DNA of 64,000 bases from Engraulis encrasicolus. Lineage: Eukaryota; Chordata; Actinopteri; Clupeiformes; Engraulidae. The position numbers and the translations under genes are program-made. Below the pieces are notes generated by a model. It saw only the letters and a list, made by a program, of their open reading frames with translations, was not told the DNA's origin and did not search any database. Positions 48,151 to 58,216 of the stretch are shown here, one piece after another (the stretch's first letter is position 1; the number at the start of each line of letters is the position of its first letter). The stretch covers positions 14,373,223-14,437,222 of the forward strand of contig NC_085860.1 of NCBI RefSeq assembly GCF_034702125.1, given 5' to 3'.

Positions 48151-49982
48151 TGATCTACAAATGTATGAGGTAAATAATCATGTGGTGCACTACTGACGTA
48201 TAATAAGAATTAAGTTTGTGTTATTTTTGTTTATTATTGTTTGTTTGTGGTGTTTGCATTCCATTTCATTTACACACTAAGGAAATCATACTTTCAGTAG
48301 ATCAGATTTGCTAAATGACACAGGTGAGGTTAAGCATGTGAATGATTGTTTCCAAGCAGTAAGTATTTCTCACTGTTTGGAAAGGAGGACACATTGCTGG
48401 ACATGGGCAACTCTAGCAACCCTATAAATTGCGATTTAAAATGGTTATGGCATCAACAATTAACATGTATGGCATATAAACAATGAAAAAAAATAAAGTT
48501 GCAACTCCCAGACATTGAATTTTATGGCATGATTCTACTCCAGTGTCCACGCTAAAACAGCATTACAAACCATTCACTTCCCCATTACACCATAGTAGCA
48601 GCCTTTTCATTGTGGAAGCTAGTCTATATAACAGAGTGGGGCTCCCATTATCAGTGCCCTCCCCAGACACCATTCAGTCTTAAAAGCAAATAAATGGATA
48701 GGCCCTCTTTGAAGTTTTACCGCAGCCTAGTTAATTAACTTCAGGAGCAGACCCGTCTTGTGGTAGCTTATTTATTTTCCACCACCATAGAGAATACAAC
48801 CAAACTTGATTGGTTCCTTAATGTGAAGTCCTCATATCTGAACATGATAATCCTCCTGCATGGCTAATTTAACCATAGCACCCTTTAAGACATGTCTGTT
48901 TGAATGACACTAAATTACACCCATTTATTTTCAGTAAGTAGACTGTATGTTTTCCAGTGGTGGTGCTTACAGTCTTCCTCAGGTGCTTTGCAGGAAATCA
49001 AATGAGTTTGGAAAGGAAGGCTCCAAAGGGAAGAGTGTGCTAGCTGAAGGCAGAAAAAGCTATTATTAAGGCAGTATTTTAAACACCCTTGTACTTATCT
49101 CATGGTCATAATAATTAATTTATTAAGGTAAAAAATAACGCAGGAGCCACATAGTGGCCATTGTGTGGAATGAGTATACACATAATGGTTAAAAAAAGAA
49201 GCTTTATTGCAAATTGAGAGCAAGGGAATATGGGGATTACAGTGAGAGATGCATGGCGTGATATAATGTGCATGTAAAATCATCTGAATGTTGTGACATT
49301 TATTAATATTTAGACAAGCGTCAGTTGTGAAGTTGGTACGCCAAGTTGTCCAGAAGCTTGAAAGCTAGAAACTTTGAAGAACAGTACATTTTTGAAATGG
49401 ATGTTTTTTTCTTGTTTCAGTTTCAGTAACTCTGCGGGGGGGTTTGTACCTTCTCTTTCATGTCTGTGCCCTGCAGTCTTACTTGAGTAAAGTTAAGCGC
49501 CCCATTGTTACATGACTAACTCCCTGCCACTGCTCTGCCGACCTGTAGCCTGTGACTGTGGTGATGGAATTGGAATGGCTGCCTGCTCGACAAGAGCCAG
49601 CATGAAGCTGCCTGTCACTCACCTTCCACCTTCAGTGAAGCTTTTAAATTCTAAACTGTGACTGACACTTAGATTATCTCACTTTTGTGATCCTGCACTG
49701 ATGCATGTCCAGATAGCAGCATCGGACACATAAATATCTGGGTCATGTGGATTTGTATTGAATAAGTTGTTCTGTGGTAACTCCAGTGTTATCCAATGGC
49801 TTTCAGATTTCAATGGCAAACAGTCTATTTTCTCTGACATTACTGGCACCACAAGGGTAAAATCTGTCCAACAACTCTGGGACCACTGCATTACATAATG
49901 TAAATCACCTGACAATAAATCTCAATATATTCTGAATTCTGAAGAAGGGGGTCAGGACAAGCCCTTGGCCAGAATGTACAGA
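48151..49982. other. Non-coding, no gene recognised
   Basis: AT-rich DNA upstream of the retrotransposon. No element boundaries or credible frames found. Confidence 0.45.
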
Positions 49983-49987
49983 ACCAT
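49983..49987. repeat. Target-site duplication ACCAT, left copy
   Basis: This 5-bp sequence abuts the first base of the 5' LTR and is repeated at 58212-58216 directly after the 3' LTR. Confidence 0.93.
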
Positions 49988-50541
49988 TGTTCTGGCTATG
50001 CCAACTAATAATCTTGTAAATACTTCGAACTCGAAAAGACTTTTACTTTGACAAATGTTTACATCCCGAGACTCAGAATGTTAGAATGTTCAGTATGATT
50101 TGACAGTTAGCAACCCAGCTACGTGGAAACCTCCCGTACGCAGTTTCAAGGCAATCTCTGTGAGTTACTGTAATATTTTATTTCATTTGATACTTTCCCC
50201 CCAACTCAACTTACCGTATTATCATAATCTTATCGCCATCTTACTTGTCATTGTCCCACTTATGAATTCACCCTTAAACTTTGTATTTACCATTCTCCCT
50301 GTTAGCCTTAGCTTACCGGTAGTTACTAATGCCAAGTCAACATGTATTTGTTTCGTTGTTATTACTACAGTTATTTTAATATACGTACACGAGAGGATAC
50401 TGTCCCTGATGTTATACTTGTATATGTTTCAGTTTAACAATCTTCCATAAATGATGAGAACGCAACCTTCGGTGTCTGGAGTCGTTTGTGGGGCTTGTTT
50501 ACCTGCCTGGCTAGCGGATAAGGTTCTGTGAGGCCAGAACA
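49988..50541 (+). repeat. 5' LTR of BEL/Pao element
   Basis: The 554-bp LTR is colinear without gaps with the copy at 57658-58211. It begins TGTTCTGGC and ends GCCAGAACA, a perfect terminal inverted repeat. Differences from the 3' LTR are A/C at 50329, T/C at 50343 and C/T at 50511. It should contain promoter and polyadenylation signals, but I see no canonical AATAAA. A hydrophobic 116-codon open frame at 50100-50450 occurs in both LTRs and is probably fortuitous. Confidence 0.97.
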
Positions 50542-50668
50542 GTTAAAAGAGAAGAACGGTGAAGCTGCAGATGACCCGACTGCATTGTCGTACCGGTGGA
50601 AGCCCAACTCCGTGCAACAACTGCACCGTCACTCGCGAGGACCGAGGTAAAACACATCCACAGTAGCC
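50542..50668 (+). promoter_or_regulatory. Leader between 5' LTR and gag-pol start
   Basis: This 127-bp untranslated leader should hold the primer-binding site and packaging signals. No clear TGG-starting primer site lies next to the LTR; a TGG occurs near 50597, too far away to call. The gag-pol frame has an in-frame TAA at 50648-50650, so the ATG at 50669, in good Kozak context (GCCATGG), is the first possible start. Confidence 0.6.
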
Positions 50669-53600
50669 ATGGAAAGAACAGACGCATCCGTGAGATCAGA
50701 CTCTCATTTGAGCACGGCTTCACGTAAAGTAGTATTGGCTGCAGCCACAGCACGCGCTAAAGCCCAAGCTGCACAAACAAGAGCTACATATTCACTCAAA
50801 GAGATTGACATGAAAATTGAGAAGGCTCGTCTTGAGGCTACGCTCATCGCCTTAGAAAGGGAGAGGGAGGCAGAAGCAGCTATGGCTGAAGCAGCAGTAA
50901 TGGAGGCTGCTGTAGAACTAGACCTTGAAAACGACTACCACAGTTGTAGACCAGAGTCATTGCCTAGACAGAGTGGAGAGCAACGTGCCGGAGAATACAT
51001 AGAGAGACATTCAGAGCAAGAATTGTTTGCATGTGAAGAGAAAATGCCCCACTACTCCCTAGCATATGCACATGTCTGTGAAGATAAGCAAAGTAATCCC
51101 CCAGTTTCCCACCATCAGCAGTATGACCACCACGCAGCGGGTGATGTTTGTGTAGATGCTCACCTTCTCACTGGACCTCTGAATAATCAGATAAATGCAG
51201 CACTACCTTCCCCACTCAGGCCAGACTTACCTGCTCATACACCCAGACACAGTGACCACACTCCACTCAGGTCAGACCTACCTGCCCATACTTCCAGACA
51301 CAACAACCACAGCCCATTCAGACCAGTCTCACCTGTCTACACATCTAGGCACACCGACCACAGTCCTCCCAGACCAAGCTCCCCTGTCTACCAACCCAGG
51401 CACACTGACCGCAGCTCATTCAGACCAGGCTCACCTGTCTACACACACAGGCACACTGACCGCAGCCCTCCTAGACCTGGCTCCCCTGTCTATGCACCCA
51501 GGCACACAGACCGCAGCCCCCCCAGACCAAGCTCACCTGTCTACACACCCAGGCACACCGGCCACAGCCCCCCCAGACCAGGCTCGCCCGTCTACATACC
51601 CAGGCACACAGACCGCACCCCCCCCAGACCAGGCTCGCCCGTCTACACACCCAGGCGCTCCGACCGCAGCCCCCCCAGACCAGGCTTACCTACTCATGTA
51701 TACAGGCATACCAACCGCAGCCCCCCCAGATCAGGCTCCCCTGTCTATACACACAGGCATACCGACCGCAGCCCTCCCAGGGCAGGCTCGCCTGTCTACA
51801 CACCCAGACGCACCGACCACCACAGCTCATTCAGACCAGGCTCACCTGTCCACACACCCAGGCGCACTGACCACCACAGCTCAGTCAGACCAGGCTCACC
51901 TGTCCACACACCCAGGCGCACTGACCACCACAGCTCAGTCAGACCAGGCTCACCTGTCCACACACCCAGGCGCACTGACCACCACAGCTCATTCAGACCA
52001 GGCTCACCTGTCCACACACCCAGGCGCACTGACCACCACAGCTCATTCAGACCAGGCTCGCCCGTCTACACACCCAGGCGCACCGGCTGCAGCCCCCCCA
52101 GACCAGGCTCGCCTGACTACACACCCAGACGCACTGACCGCAGCCCCTCCAGAACAGGCTTACCTACCCATGTATACAGGCATACTGACCGCAGCCCCCC
52201 CGGACCAGGCTTACCTGCCCGCACGCTCAGGCATACCGACCACAGCCCTCCCAGACCAGGCTCAGCTGTCCATGAATTCAGGCACGACTACTACAGCCCT
52301 CCTAGACCAGGCTCACCTGACTACATACCCAGGCACCATGACCAGAGCCTCAGTAGGTCCAACTTACCTGCTCGCACACACAGACATATCGACCACAACA
52401 CCCTCAGGTCAGATTTACCTGCTCACAAACCCAATGACCATGACTACAGTTCCACCAGGTCCAGTGACACCACCACAACTGACTTAGCGAAGTACCTAGC
52501 ACGGAGTCAGCTTGTGTCATCAGGCCTAACCAGCTTCGACGACAAGCCGGAAAATTACATGGCCTGGAAAAGCTCTTTCATAAACACCATTGAACATCTA
52601 GATCTTAGAGCAGGAGAAGAGTTGGATTTGCTAATAAGATGGCTAGGCCCGGAATCTGCAGCACATGCACGCCGCATTAAGTCAGTTAACGTGAGAGACC
52701 AGGCAGCAGGATTGCGTCTCGTATGGGAGAGGCTAGAAGAAATGTATGGTTCGCCCGAAGCGATAGAAGAGGCGCTCTTTTCTAAACTCGAACAATTCCC
52801 CAAAATATCGAGCAAAGAGTATTACAGGCTTAGAGAGCTGTCTGATCTACTGCTGGAAATTAAGTCAGCAAAATACGAAGGATACCTACCTGGCTTATCC
52901 TATCTTGACACAGCAAGGGGCATAAACCCAATTGTGGAAAAATTACCATACACACTTCAAGACAAATGGGTAATGGAAGGCTCACGGTACAAAGAAAAAT
53001 ATAGGGTCCCTTATCCTCCATTCGAATTCTTCCTAGAGTTTGTGCGAAGGCAAGCAAAGGCACGCAACGACCCCAGCTTCACTCTTCCCCCCAACACTGC
53101 ATCAGTTAGGAAAGACAAATTCAGTGAAGTGCATAGTAGCGGCCGAAAAATGGTCTCGGTGCATAAAACCAACATTGCTCAATCTCACGCCATACCCACA
53201 GATATCGACCCAGAGAGACAATGCCCCCTGCATTTGAAACCACACTCCTTACAAATATGCCGTGGCTTCAGAGAAAGGCCAATGGAGGAACGAAAGAAAA
53301 TACTAAGGGAGAACAACATATGCTATAAGTGTTGCGCGTCAAATAAGCATGTAGCCCGGGACTGCCAGGCAGCAATCATCTGTACCGAGTGTGACAGCCA
53401 CAGCCACCCAACAGCATTACACCCAGGCCCAGCTCCATGGATCTCCCGCACATCACCGCCCCCATCAGAGAACGGCGGGGAGAACGACCAAGCACTGGAT
53501 ACTGCTGTGGTTTCTAGGTGCACCGAGGTATGTGGTGAAGGCTTCAAAGGCAAATCGTGCTCCAAGATATGCCTCGTTACAGTTTATCCAGCAGGCCATC

Positions 53601-56600
53601 GTAACAAGAGCAAGAGGATGTATGCCATGCTGGATGACCAAAGCAACAGGTCATTAGCCCGCTCAGAGTTTTTTGACATCTTCAATGTGGCTGGAGCCAC
53701 CTATCCCTACACTCTGAAAACCTGCTCTGGTGTAGGTGACACATCTGGACGCCGAGCCACAGGGTTTGTCATCGAATCCGCAGATGGGGACGTCAGCCTA
53801 TCCCTGCCTACACTCCTAGAGTGCAACATGATGCCCAACAACAGAGATGAAATCCCCACTCCAGCGGCCGCACACAGCCACTGCCACCTCAGAACGATAG
53901 CCAACGAAATACCACAAGTGGATGCAAATGCGGAGATTCTCCTGCTCTTAGGCAGGGACATGCTGAGAGTACATAAGGTGCGTAAACAGATTAACGGCCC
54001 ACACGACGCACCCTTTGCACAAAGGCTGGACTTAGGATGGGTAATAGTCGGTGACGTATGCCGGGGCAGCGCACATCGGTCACCTGAGGTCACCAGCATG
54101 AAGACATACATCTTCGAAAACGGCAGACCAAGCCACTTTCCCCCATGTGAGAACCACTTGAAAGTGAAGGAGAAGTATTGCTCCCCAAATCAGCCCCAGT
54201 CCATAAGTTATGCGACCTACAGCGACAAACTGGGTATCTCAGTCTTCCAGCAAACCAAGGATGACCACAAGCTTGCGCCATCAGTGGAGGACCGTCTATT
54301 CCTCGCGACAATGGAAAATGAATTCTCCCAGGACTCAGCCAATAGTTGGGTGGCCCCGCTACCCTTCCGCCAGCCCAGGGTGAGCTTGCCGAATAACCGC
54401 AGATACGTCATGGGTCGGCTGAAGTCCCTACTACACCGCACACTTGACAAAAATCCACAGATGAGATCTCATTTCATGGAATTCATGCAAAAATTGTTAG
54501 ACAACCATCACGCAGAGCTCGCTCCCCCAATTCAAGACAACAAGGAACGTTGGTATCTGCCCTTTTTTGGTGTCTACCACCCACAAAAACCCTCACAGAT
54601 ACGTGTGGTGTTCGATTCGAGTGCACAGTTTGAAGGTACATCACTCAACAACGTGTTGCTCCCTGGGCCGAACATGAACAACAGCCTGCTAGGTGTCCTC
54701 ATAAGATTCAGAAAAGACCTAGTTGCGTTCACAGCAGACATACAACAAATGTTTCATTGTTTCCTGGTCCGAGAAGACTGCAGGGACGTTCTACGCTTTG
54801 TGTGGCACAGAGACAATGACCTGACTAAAGAGGTGGTTGACTACAGAATGAGAGTACACGTGTTCGGCAACAGTCCTTCCCCTGCAGTGGCCATCTATGG
54901 CTTGAGAAGAGCCGCACGCCAAGGAGAAAAACTGTATGGCAGCGATGCACGACACTTTACCGACCGAGACTTCTACGTGGATGATGCACTCAAGTCCGTG
55001 TCCACTGTGGACCAAGCAGTTGATCTTCTCAAAAGGACACAGAAGATGCTGGCTGCCTCCAACCTCCGACTCCACAAGATTGCGTCCAACAAAGCCGAGG
55101 TCATGAACGCGTTCCCAGTGGAAGACCGTGCCAAAGACATTCAGGACCTTGATCTGTTTGTCGACGACTTACCAGACCAGAGAAGCCTAGGGTTGAAGTG
55201 GAGCCTCATGTCAGATAACTTTACCTTCCATGTTCCTCAAAACGAAGGCCCGTACACACGCAGAGGCGTACTTTCAATGGTGAACAGCCTCTTCGACCCA
55301 TTGGGATTTCTGGCACCAGTGACCATCCAGGGACGGCTACTTTTAAGACAGCTGTCTGCACAGGCCTCAGATTGGGACTCACCCCTCCCAGAGGAAATGC
55401 ATGAGAAATGGACAGAATGGCGAGCCTCACTAAGTCACCTCAGCAGCATTCATGTGCCTCGCACATACTCCTCCTCTTCCCCATCTGAAACTCAGAGCAT
55501 AGAACTGTGTGTCTTCTCTGACGCATCTGTCAAAGCCATTGCTGCTGTTGCCTACCTGAGAGTAACCAGTGCTGACGGGTCAGTAGAGCTCGGATTCATC
55601 ATGGGCAAAGCACGGCTCGCTCCGCAACCTGAACTGACCGTCCCCAGGCTCGAACTGTGCGCAGCTGTGATGGCAGTTGAAATGGCAGAGGTGGTAACAG
55701 AAGAGATCGACCTCCCTCTCGACTCTGTCACCTTTTTCACAGACAGCAAAGTTGTGCTGGGCTACATATGCAACCAGTCAAGACGCTTCTACGTCTACGT
55801 GAATAACAGAGTTCAGCGCATAAGGCAGTCTACCACACCTGAACAGTGGCGTTACGTGCCAACAGATCTGAATCCTGCAGACTACGGCTCACGCTCCGTT
55901 CCAGCCTCACAACTCGGCAATACCTCGTGGCTCACAGGCCCCTCATTTCTCCTCAGCCCTAAGCCACCAGCCGAACAACATGCTGGGTTTGACCTCCTTG
56001 ACCCTGAGAACGATGCAGACATTCGACCTGAAGTGAAAACCCTGTCCACTCACATCAATGAGAGCCTCCCTAATTCCAAACGCTGGGAACGCTTCTCCAC
56101 CTGGAGATCACTGATCCATGCTGTGGCTAGGCTCAAACACATAGCCTCCTGTTACGCCCACTCACACAACAGTGGAGACTGTGCCGGGTCCGGGTGGCAC
56201 GTCTGCAAGAAGGCCATCTCTAGTGGCACGCTTGAAGAAGCAGAGAACCTGGTCATCCGAATTGTGCAGCATGAGGCCTACGCAAAGGAGCTTCTTTCCA
56301 TCGCAGGAAAGCAAAACATCTCTAAACAAAGCCCACTCATCAAGTTAAACCCCACCATTGACAGCAGCGGCATGCTGAGAGTAGGAGGGCGGATCAGTCA
56401 GTCAAGCCTCGACATGAAGGAAACAAACCCAATCATCTTACCCGGCAGTAATCACGTCACCACTCTTCTTGTACGCCATCATCATGAGAGAGTCCAGCAT
56501 CAAGGCAGGCACTTCACGGAGGGCGCTGTCAGAGAGAGAGGCCTGTGGATAGTAGGAGCAAGAAGGTGTATTGGGAAGGTACTACACAAATGTGTGATTT

Positions 56601-57601
56601 GCAGACGGCTCAGAGGCAAGATTGAGGAACAGCAAATGAGTGAACTGCCTGGAGATCGACTTCAAACAGACCCCCCGTTCTCACATGTGGGCATGGACAT
56701 GTTCGGGCCATGGGAAGTGTCCGCAAGAAGAACACGCGGGGGGCAGGCCAATAGTAAGAGATGGGCAGTCTTGTTCACCTGTTTATGCACAAGGGCAGTC
56801 CACATTGAGGTCGTCGAAGAGATGAGCTCCTCCAGCTTTATCAATGCGCTGAGGCGCTTCTTCGCACTGCGCGGTCCAGCTAAACAGTTACGCTCAGACT
56901 GTGGAACAAACTTTGTTGGTGCATGTAGAGAGATGGGCATCAACACTGTAGAACAAGGTGAGGTCCAGAAATACCTGCAAGAAGAAAAATGCACTTGGAT
57001 CTTTAACCCACCCCATTCGTCCCACATGGGTGGAGTGTGGGAACGCATGATCGGTGTCGCACGACGCATACTGGACAACATGCTGCTGTGTGCCGGACAA
57101 AGACGCCTTACCCATGAGACACTTACTACATTCCTAGCTGAGGTCACAGCCATAATCAATGCTCGCCCTTTGATACCAGTCTCTTCTGACTCTGAACATC
57201 CCCAAATCCTGTCACCCTCCATGCTACTTACCCAGAAATCAGGATTACTCCTCCCACCTCTGCAAAGCCTTAACCAAAAGGAGATCTTGAGGAACCAATG
57301 GAAGCGAGTTCAGCTGCTAGCCAATGAATTCTGGAACAGATGGCGTAAGGAGTACCTCAGCACACTGCAGTCGCGGCAAAAATGGCAACTTGAGAGACCA
57401 AATCTGAAGGCGGGAGATGTAGTCCTTCTTAAGGAGAAACAGGCCAGAAGGAATGAGTGGCCTATGGGAGTCATCATCCAGACTATCCCAAGCCAAGACG
57501 GACTTGTAAGAAAAGCTGAAATCAAAGTTGTTCAACACGGGACAACAAAGAACTATTACAGACCCATCTCAGAACTAGTGTTCCTGTTGTCCCCAGAATA
57601 A
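50669..57601 (+). CDS. BEL/Pao Gag-Pol polyprotein, 2,310 aa, intact
   Basis: This is a single-frame polyprotein for particle assembly, reverse transcription and integration. A helical, Glu/Ala/Arg-rich probable coiled coil spans about residues 42-88. Twenty-four proline/arginine/histidine-rich repeats follow at 182-594, then a DUF1759-like Gag region at about 600-800. Two zinc knuckles follow: C885, C888, H894, C899 (CX2CX5HX4C) and C905, C908, H913, H918 (CX2CX4HX4H). The aspartic protease core is at D989 in LDDQSN. Reverse transcriptase has D1357 (FTADIQQMF) and YVDD at 1436-1439. RNase H has D1618, E1662, D1692 and D1738. Integrase has an HHCC finger (H1939, H1944, C1975, C1978) and the triad D2010, D2077, E2125, with 47 residues between the last two. 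A DUF5641-like tail ends the protein. No stop or frameshift is present. Gag and Pol share one frame, so any ratio control must be by processing or another means. Confidence 0.96.
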   Translation: MERTDASVRSDSHLSTASRKVVLAAATARAKAQAAQTRATYSLKEIDMKIEKARLEATLIALEREREAEAAMAEAAVMEAAVELDLENDYHSCRPESLPRQSGEQRAGEYIERHSEQELFACEEKMPHYSLAYAHVCEDKQSNPPVSHHQQYDHHAAGDVCVDAHLLTGPLNNQINAALPSPLRPDLPAHTPRHSDHTPLRSDLPAHTSRHNNHSPFRPVSPVYTSRHTDHSPPRPSSPVYQPRHTDRSSFRPGSPVYTHRHTDRSPPRPGSPVYAPRHTDRSPPRPSSPVYTPRHTGHSPPRPGSPVYIPRHTDRTPPRPGSPVYTPRRSDRSPPRPGLPTHVYRHTNRSPPRSGSPVYTHRHTDRSPPRAGSPVYTPRRTDHHSSFRPGSPVHTPRRTDHHSSVRPGSPVHTPRRTDHHSSVRPGSPVHTPRRTDHHSSFRPGSPVHTPRRTDHHSSFRPGSPVYTPRRTGCSPPRPGSPDYTPRRTDRSPSRTGLPTHVYRHTDRSPPGPGLPARTLRHTDHSPPRPGSAVHEFRHDYYSPPRPGSPDYIPRHHDQSLSRSNLPARTHRHIDHNTLRSDLPAHKPNDHDYSSTRSSDTTTTDLAKYLARSQLVSSGLTSFDDKPENYMAWKSSFINTIEHLDLRAGEELDLLIRWLGPESAAHARRIKSVNVRDQAAGLRLVWERLEEMYGSPEAIEEALFSKLEQFPKISSKEYYRLRELSDLLLEIKSAKYEGYLPGLSYLDTARGINPIVEKLPYTLQDKWVMEGSRYKEKYRVPYPPFEFFLEFVRRQAKARNDPSFTLPPNTASVRKDKFSEVHSSGRKMVSVHKTNIAQSHAIPTDIDPERQCPLHLKPHSLQICRGFRERPMEERKKILRENNICYKCCASNKHVARDCQAAIICTECDSHSHPTALHPGPAPWISRTSPPPSENGGENDQALDTAVVSRCTEVCGEGFKGKSCSKICLVTVYPAGHRNKSKRMYAMLDDQSNRSLARSEFFDIFNVAGATYPYTLKTCSGVGDTSGRRATGFVIESADGDVSLSLPTLLECNMMPNNRDEIPTPAAAHSHCHLRTIANEIPQVDANAEILLLLGRDMLRVHKVRKQINGPHDAPFAQRLDLGWVIVGDVCRGSAHRSPEVTSMKTYIFENGRPSHFPPCENHLKVKEKYCSPNQPQSISYATYSDKLGISVFQQTKDDHKLAPSVEDRLFLATMENEFSQDSANSWVAPLPFRQPRVSLPNNRRYVMGRLKSLLHRTLDKNPQMRSHFMEFMQKLLDNHHAELAPPIQDNKERWYLPFFGVYHPQKPSQIRVVFDSSAQFEGTSLNNVLLPGPNMNNSLLGVLIRFRKDLVAFTADIQQMFHCFLVREDCRDVLRFVWHRDNDLTKEVVDYRMRVHVFGNSPSPAVAIYGLRRAARQGEKLYGSDARHFTDRDFYVDDALKSVSTVDQAVDLLKRTQKMLAASNLRLHKIASNKAEVMNAFPVEDRAKDIQDLDLFVDDLPDQRSLGLKWSLMSDNFTFHVPQNEGPYTRRGVLSMVNSLFDPLGFLAPVTIQGRLLLRQLSAQASDWDSPLPEEMHEKWTEWRASLSHLSSIHVPRTYSSSSPSETQSIELCVFSDASVKAIAAVAYLRVTSADGSVELGFIMGKARLAPQPELTVPRLELCAAVMAVEMAEVVTEEIDLPLDSVTFFTDSKVVLGYICNQSRRFYVYVNNRVQRIRQSTTPEQWRYVPTDLNPADYGSRSVPASQLGNTSWLTGPSFLLSPKPPAEQHAGFDLLDPENDADIRPEVKTLSTHINESLPNSKRWERFSTWRSLIHAVARLKHIASCYAHSHNSGDCAGSGWHVCKKAISSGTLEEAENLVIRIVQHEAYAKELLSIAGKQNISKQSPLIKLNPTIDSSGMLRVGGRISQSSLDMKETNPIILPGSNHVTTLLVRHHHERVQHQGRHFTEGAVRERGLWIVGARRCIGKVLHKCVICRRLRGKIEEQQMSELPGDRLQTDPPFSHVGMDMFGPWEVSARRTRGGQANSKRWAVLFTCLCTRAVHIEVVEEMSSSSFINALRRFFALRGPAKQLRSDCGTNFVGACREMGINTVEQGEVQKYLQEEKCTWIFNPPHSSHMGGVWERMIGVARRILDNMLLCAGQRRLTHETLTTFLAEVTAIINARPLIPVSSDSEHPQILSPSMLLTQKSGLLLPPLQSLNQKEILRNQWKRVQLLANEFWNRWRKEYLSTLQSRQKWQLERPNLKAGDVVLLKEKQARRNEWPMGVIIQTIPSQDGLVRKAEIKVVQHGTTKNYYRPISELVFLLSPE
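51212..52450 (+). repeat. 24-unit coding tandem repeat in Gag (51/54 bp)
   Basis: Twenty-four units of 17 or 18 codons follow the consensus PPRPGSPVYTPRHTDRS. They encode a basic, Pro/Ser/His-rich, probably disordered region. Units at roughly 51785-52070 are 54 bp (ending RRTDHHS) and nearly identical, so they expanded most recently; outer units are more divergent. Because the period is a multiple of three, another plus-strand frame stays open at 51195-52487. The block lies between the predicted coiled coil and the DUF1759-like Gag domain. Repeat expansion of this size is not part of the BEL Gag core as I know it. Confidence 0.95.
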
Positions 57602-57647
57602 GGTGCCCTCACGGTGTGAACATCAATATGGCATCTCTAAAGATACC

Positions 57648-57657
57648 AGACGGGGAG
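57648..57657 (+). other. Polypurine tract (AGACGGGGAG)
   Basis: This purine-rich run directly precedes the 3' LTR, the position where plus-strand DNA synthesis is primed in LTR elements. One C interrupts it. Confidence 0.75.
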
Positions 57658-58211
57658 TGTTCTGGCTATGCCAACTAATAATCTTGTAAATACTTCGAAC
57701 TCGAAAAGACTTTTACTTTGACAAATGTTTACATCCCGAGACTCAGAATGTTAGAATGTTCAGTATGATTTGACAGTTAGCAACCCAGCTACGTGGAAAC
57801 CTCCCGTACGCAGTTTCAAGGCAATCTCTGTGAGTTACTGTAATATTTTATTTCATTTGATACTTTCCCCCCAACTCAACTTACCGTATTATCATAATCT
57901 TATCGCCATCTTACTTGTCATTGTCCCACTTATGAATTCACCCTTAAACTTTGTATTTACCATTCTCCCTGTTAGCCTTAGCTTACCGGTAGTTACTACT
58001 GCCAAGTCAACACGTATTTGTTTCGTTGTTATTACTACAGTTATTTTAATATACGTACACGAGAGGATACTGTCCCTGATGTTATACTTGTATATGTTTC
58101 AGTTTAACAATCTTCCATAAATGATGAGAACGCAACCTTCGGTGTCTGGAGTCGTTTGTGGGGCTTGTTTACCTGCCTGGTTAGCGGATAAGGTTCTGTG
58201 AGGCCAGAACA
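57658..58211 (+). repeat. 3' LTR of BEL/Pao element
   Basis: This is the 554-bp partner of the 5' LTR, with three substitutions (57999, 58013, 58181) and no indels, about 99.5 percent identity. It ends GCCAGAACA and is followed by the duplication ACCAT at 58212-58216. Confidence 0.97.
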
Positions 58212-58216
58212 ACCAT
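58212..58216. repeat. Target-site duplication ACCAT, right copy
   Basis: It is identical to 49983-49987 and directly follows the 3' LTR. Confidence 0.93.

Larger units (their letters stand above)
49988..58211 (+). mobile_element. Complete BEL/Pao LTR retrotransposon
   Basis: The element is 8,224 bp long and structurally complete. Two 554-bp LTRs start with TG and end with CA and are bounded by a perfect 9-bp inverted repeat (TGTTCTGGC and GCCAGAACA). They flank a leader, a single long gag-pol frame and a polypurine tract. ACCAT occurs directly before the 5' LTR and directly after the 3' LTR, which is the 5-bp duplication expected for this superfamily. Domain order protease, RT, RNase H, integrase, together with the DUF1759-like Gag and the YVDD reverse transcriptase, places it in BEL/Pao rather than Gypsy or Copia. 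The LTRs differ at only 3 of 554 positions, so insertion was recent. No env frame follows pol. No primer-binding site starting with TGG is obvious immediately after the 5' LTR. Confidence 0.97.

Noticed and set aside
50100..50450. 116-codon hydrophobic open frame in the 5' LTR, also in the 3' LTR (57770-58120)
   Set aside because: LTR copies are identical by descent, so presence in both is no evidence. The two LTR differences inside the frame both change an amino acid, so there is no sign of selection.
50597..50615. TGGAAGCCC as a primer-binding site
   Set aside because: It lies 55 bases after the LTR and does not clearly match a tRNA 3' end that I can recall.
51796..52029. Minus-strand 77-codon repeat frame in the Gag region
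   Set aside because: Shadow of the coding tandem repeat, whose period keeps it open.
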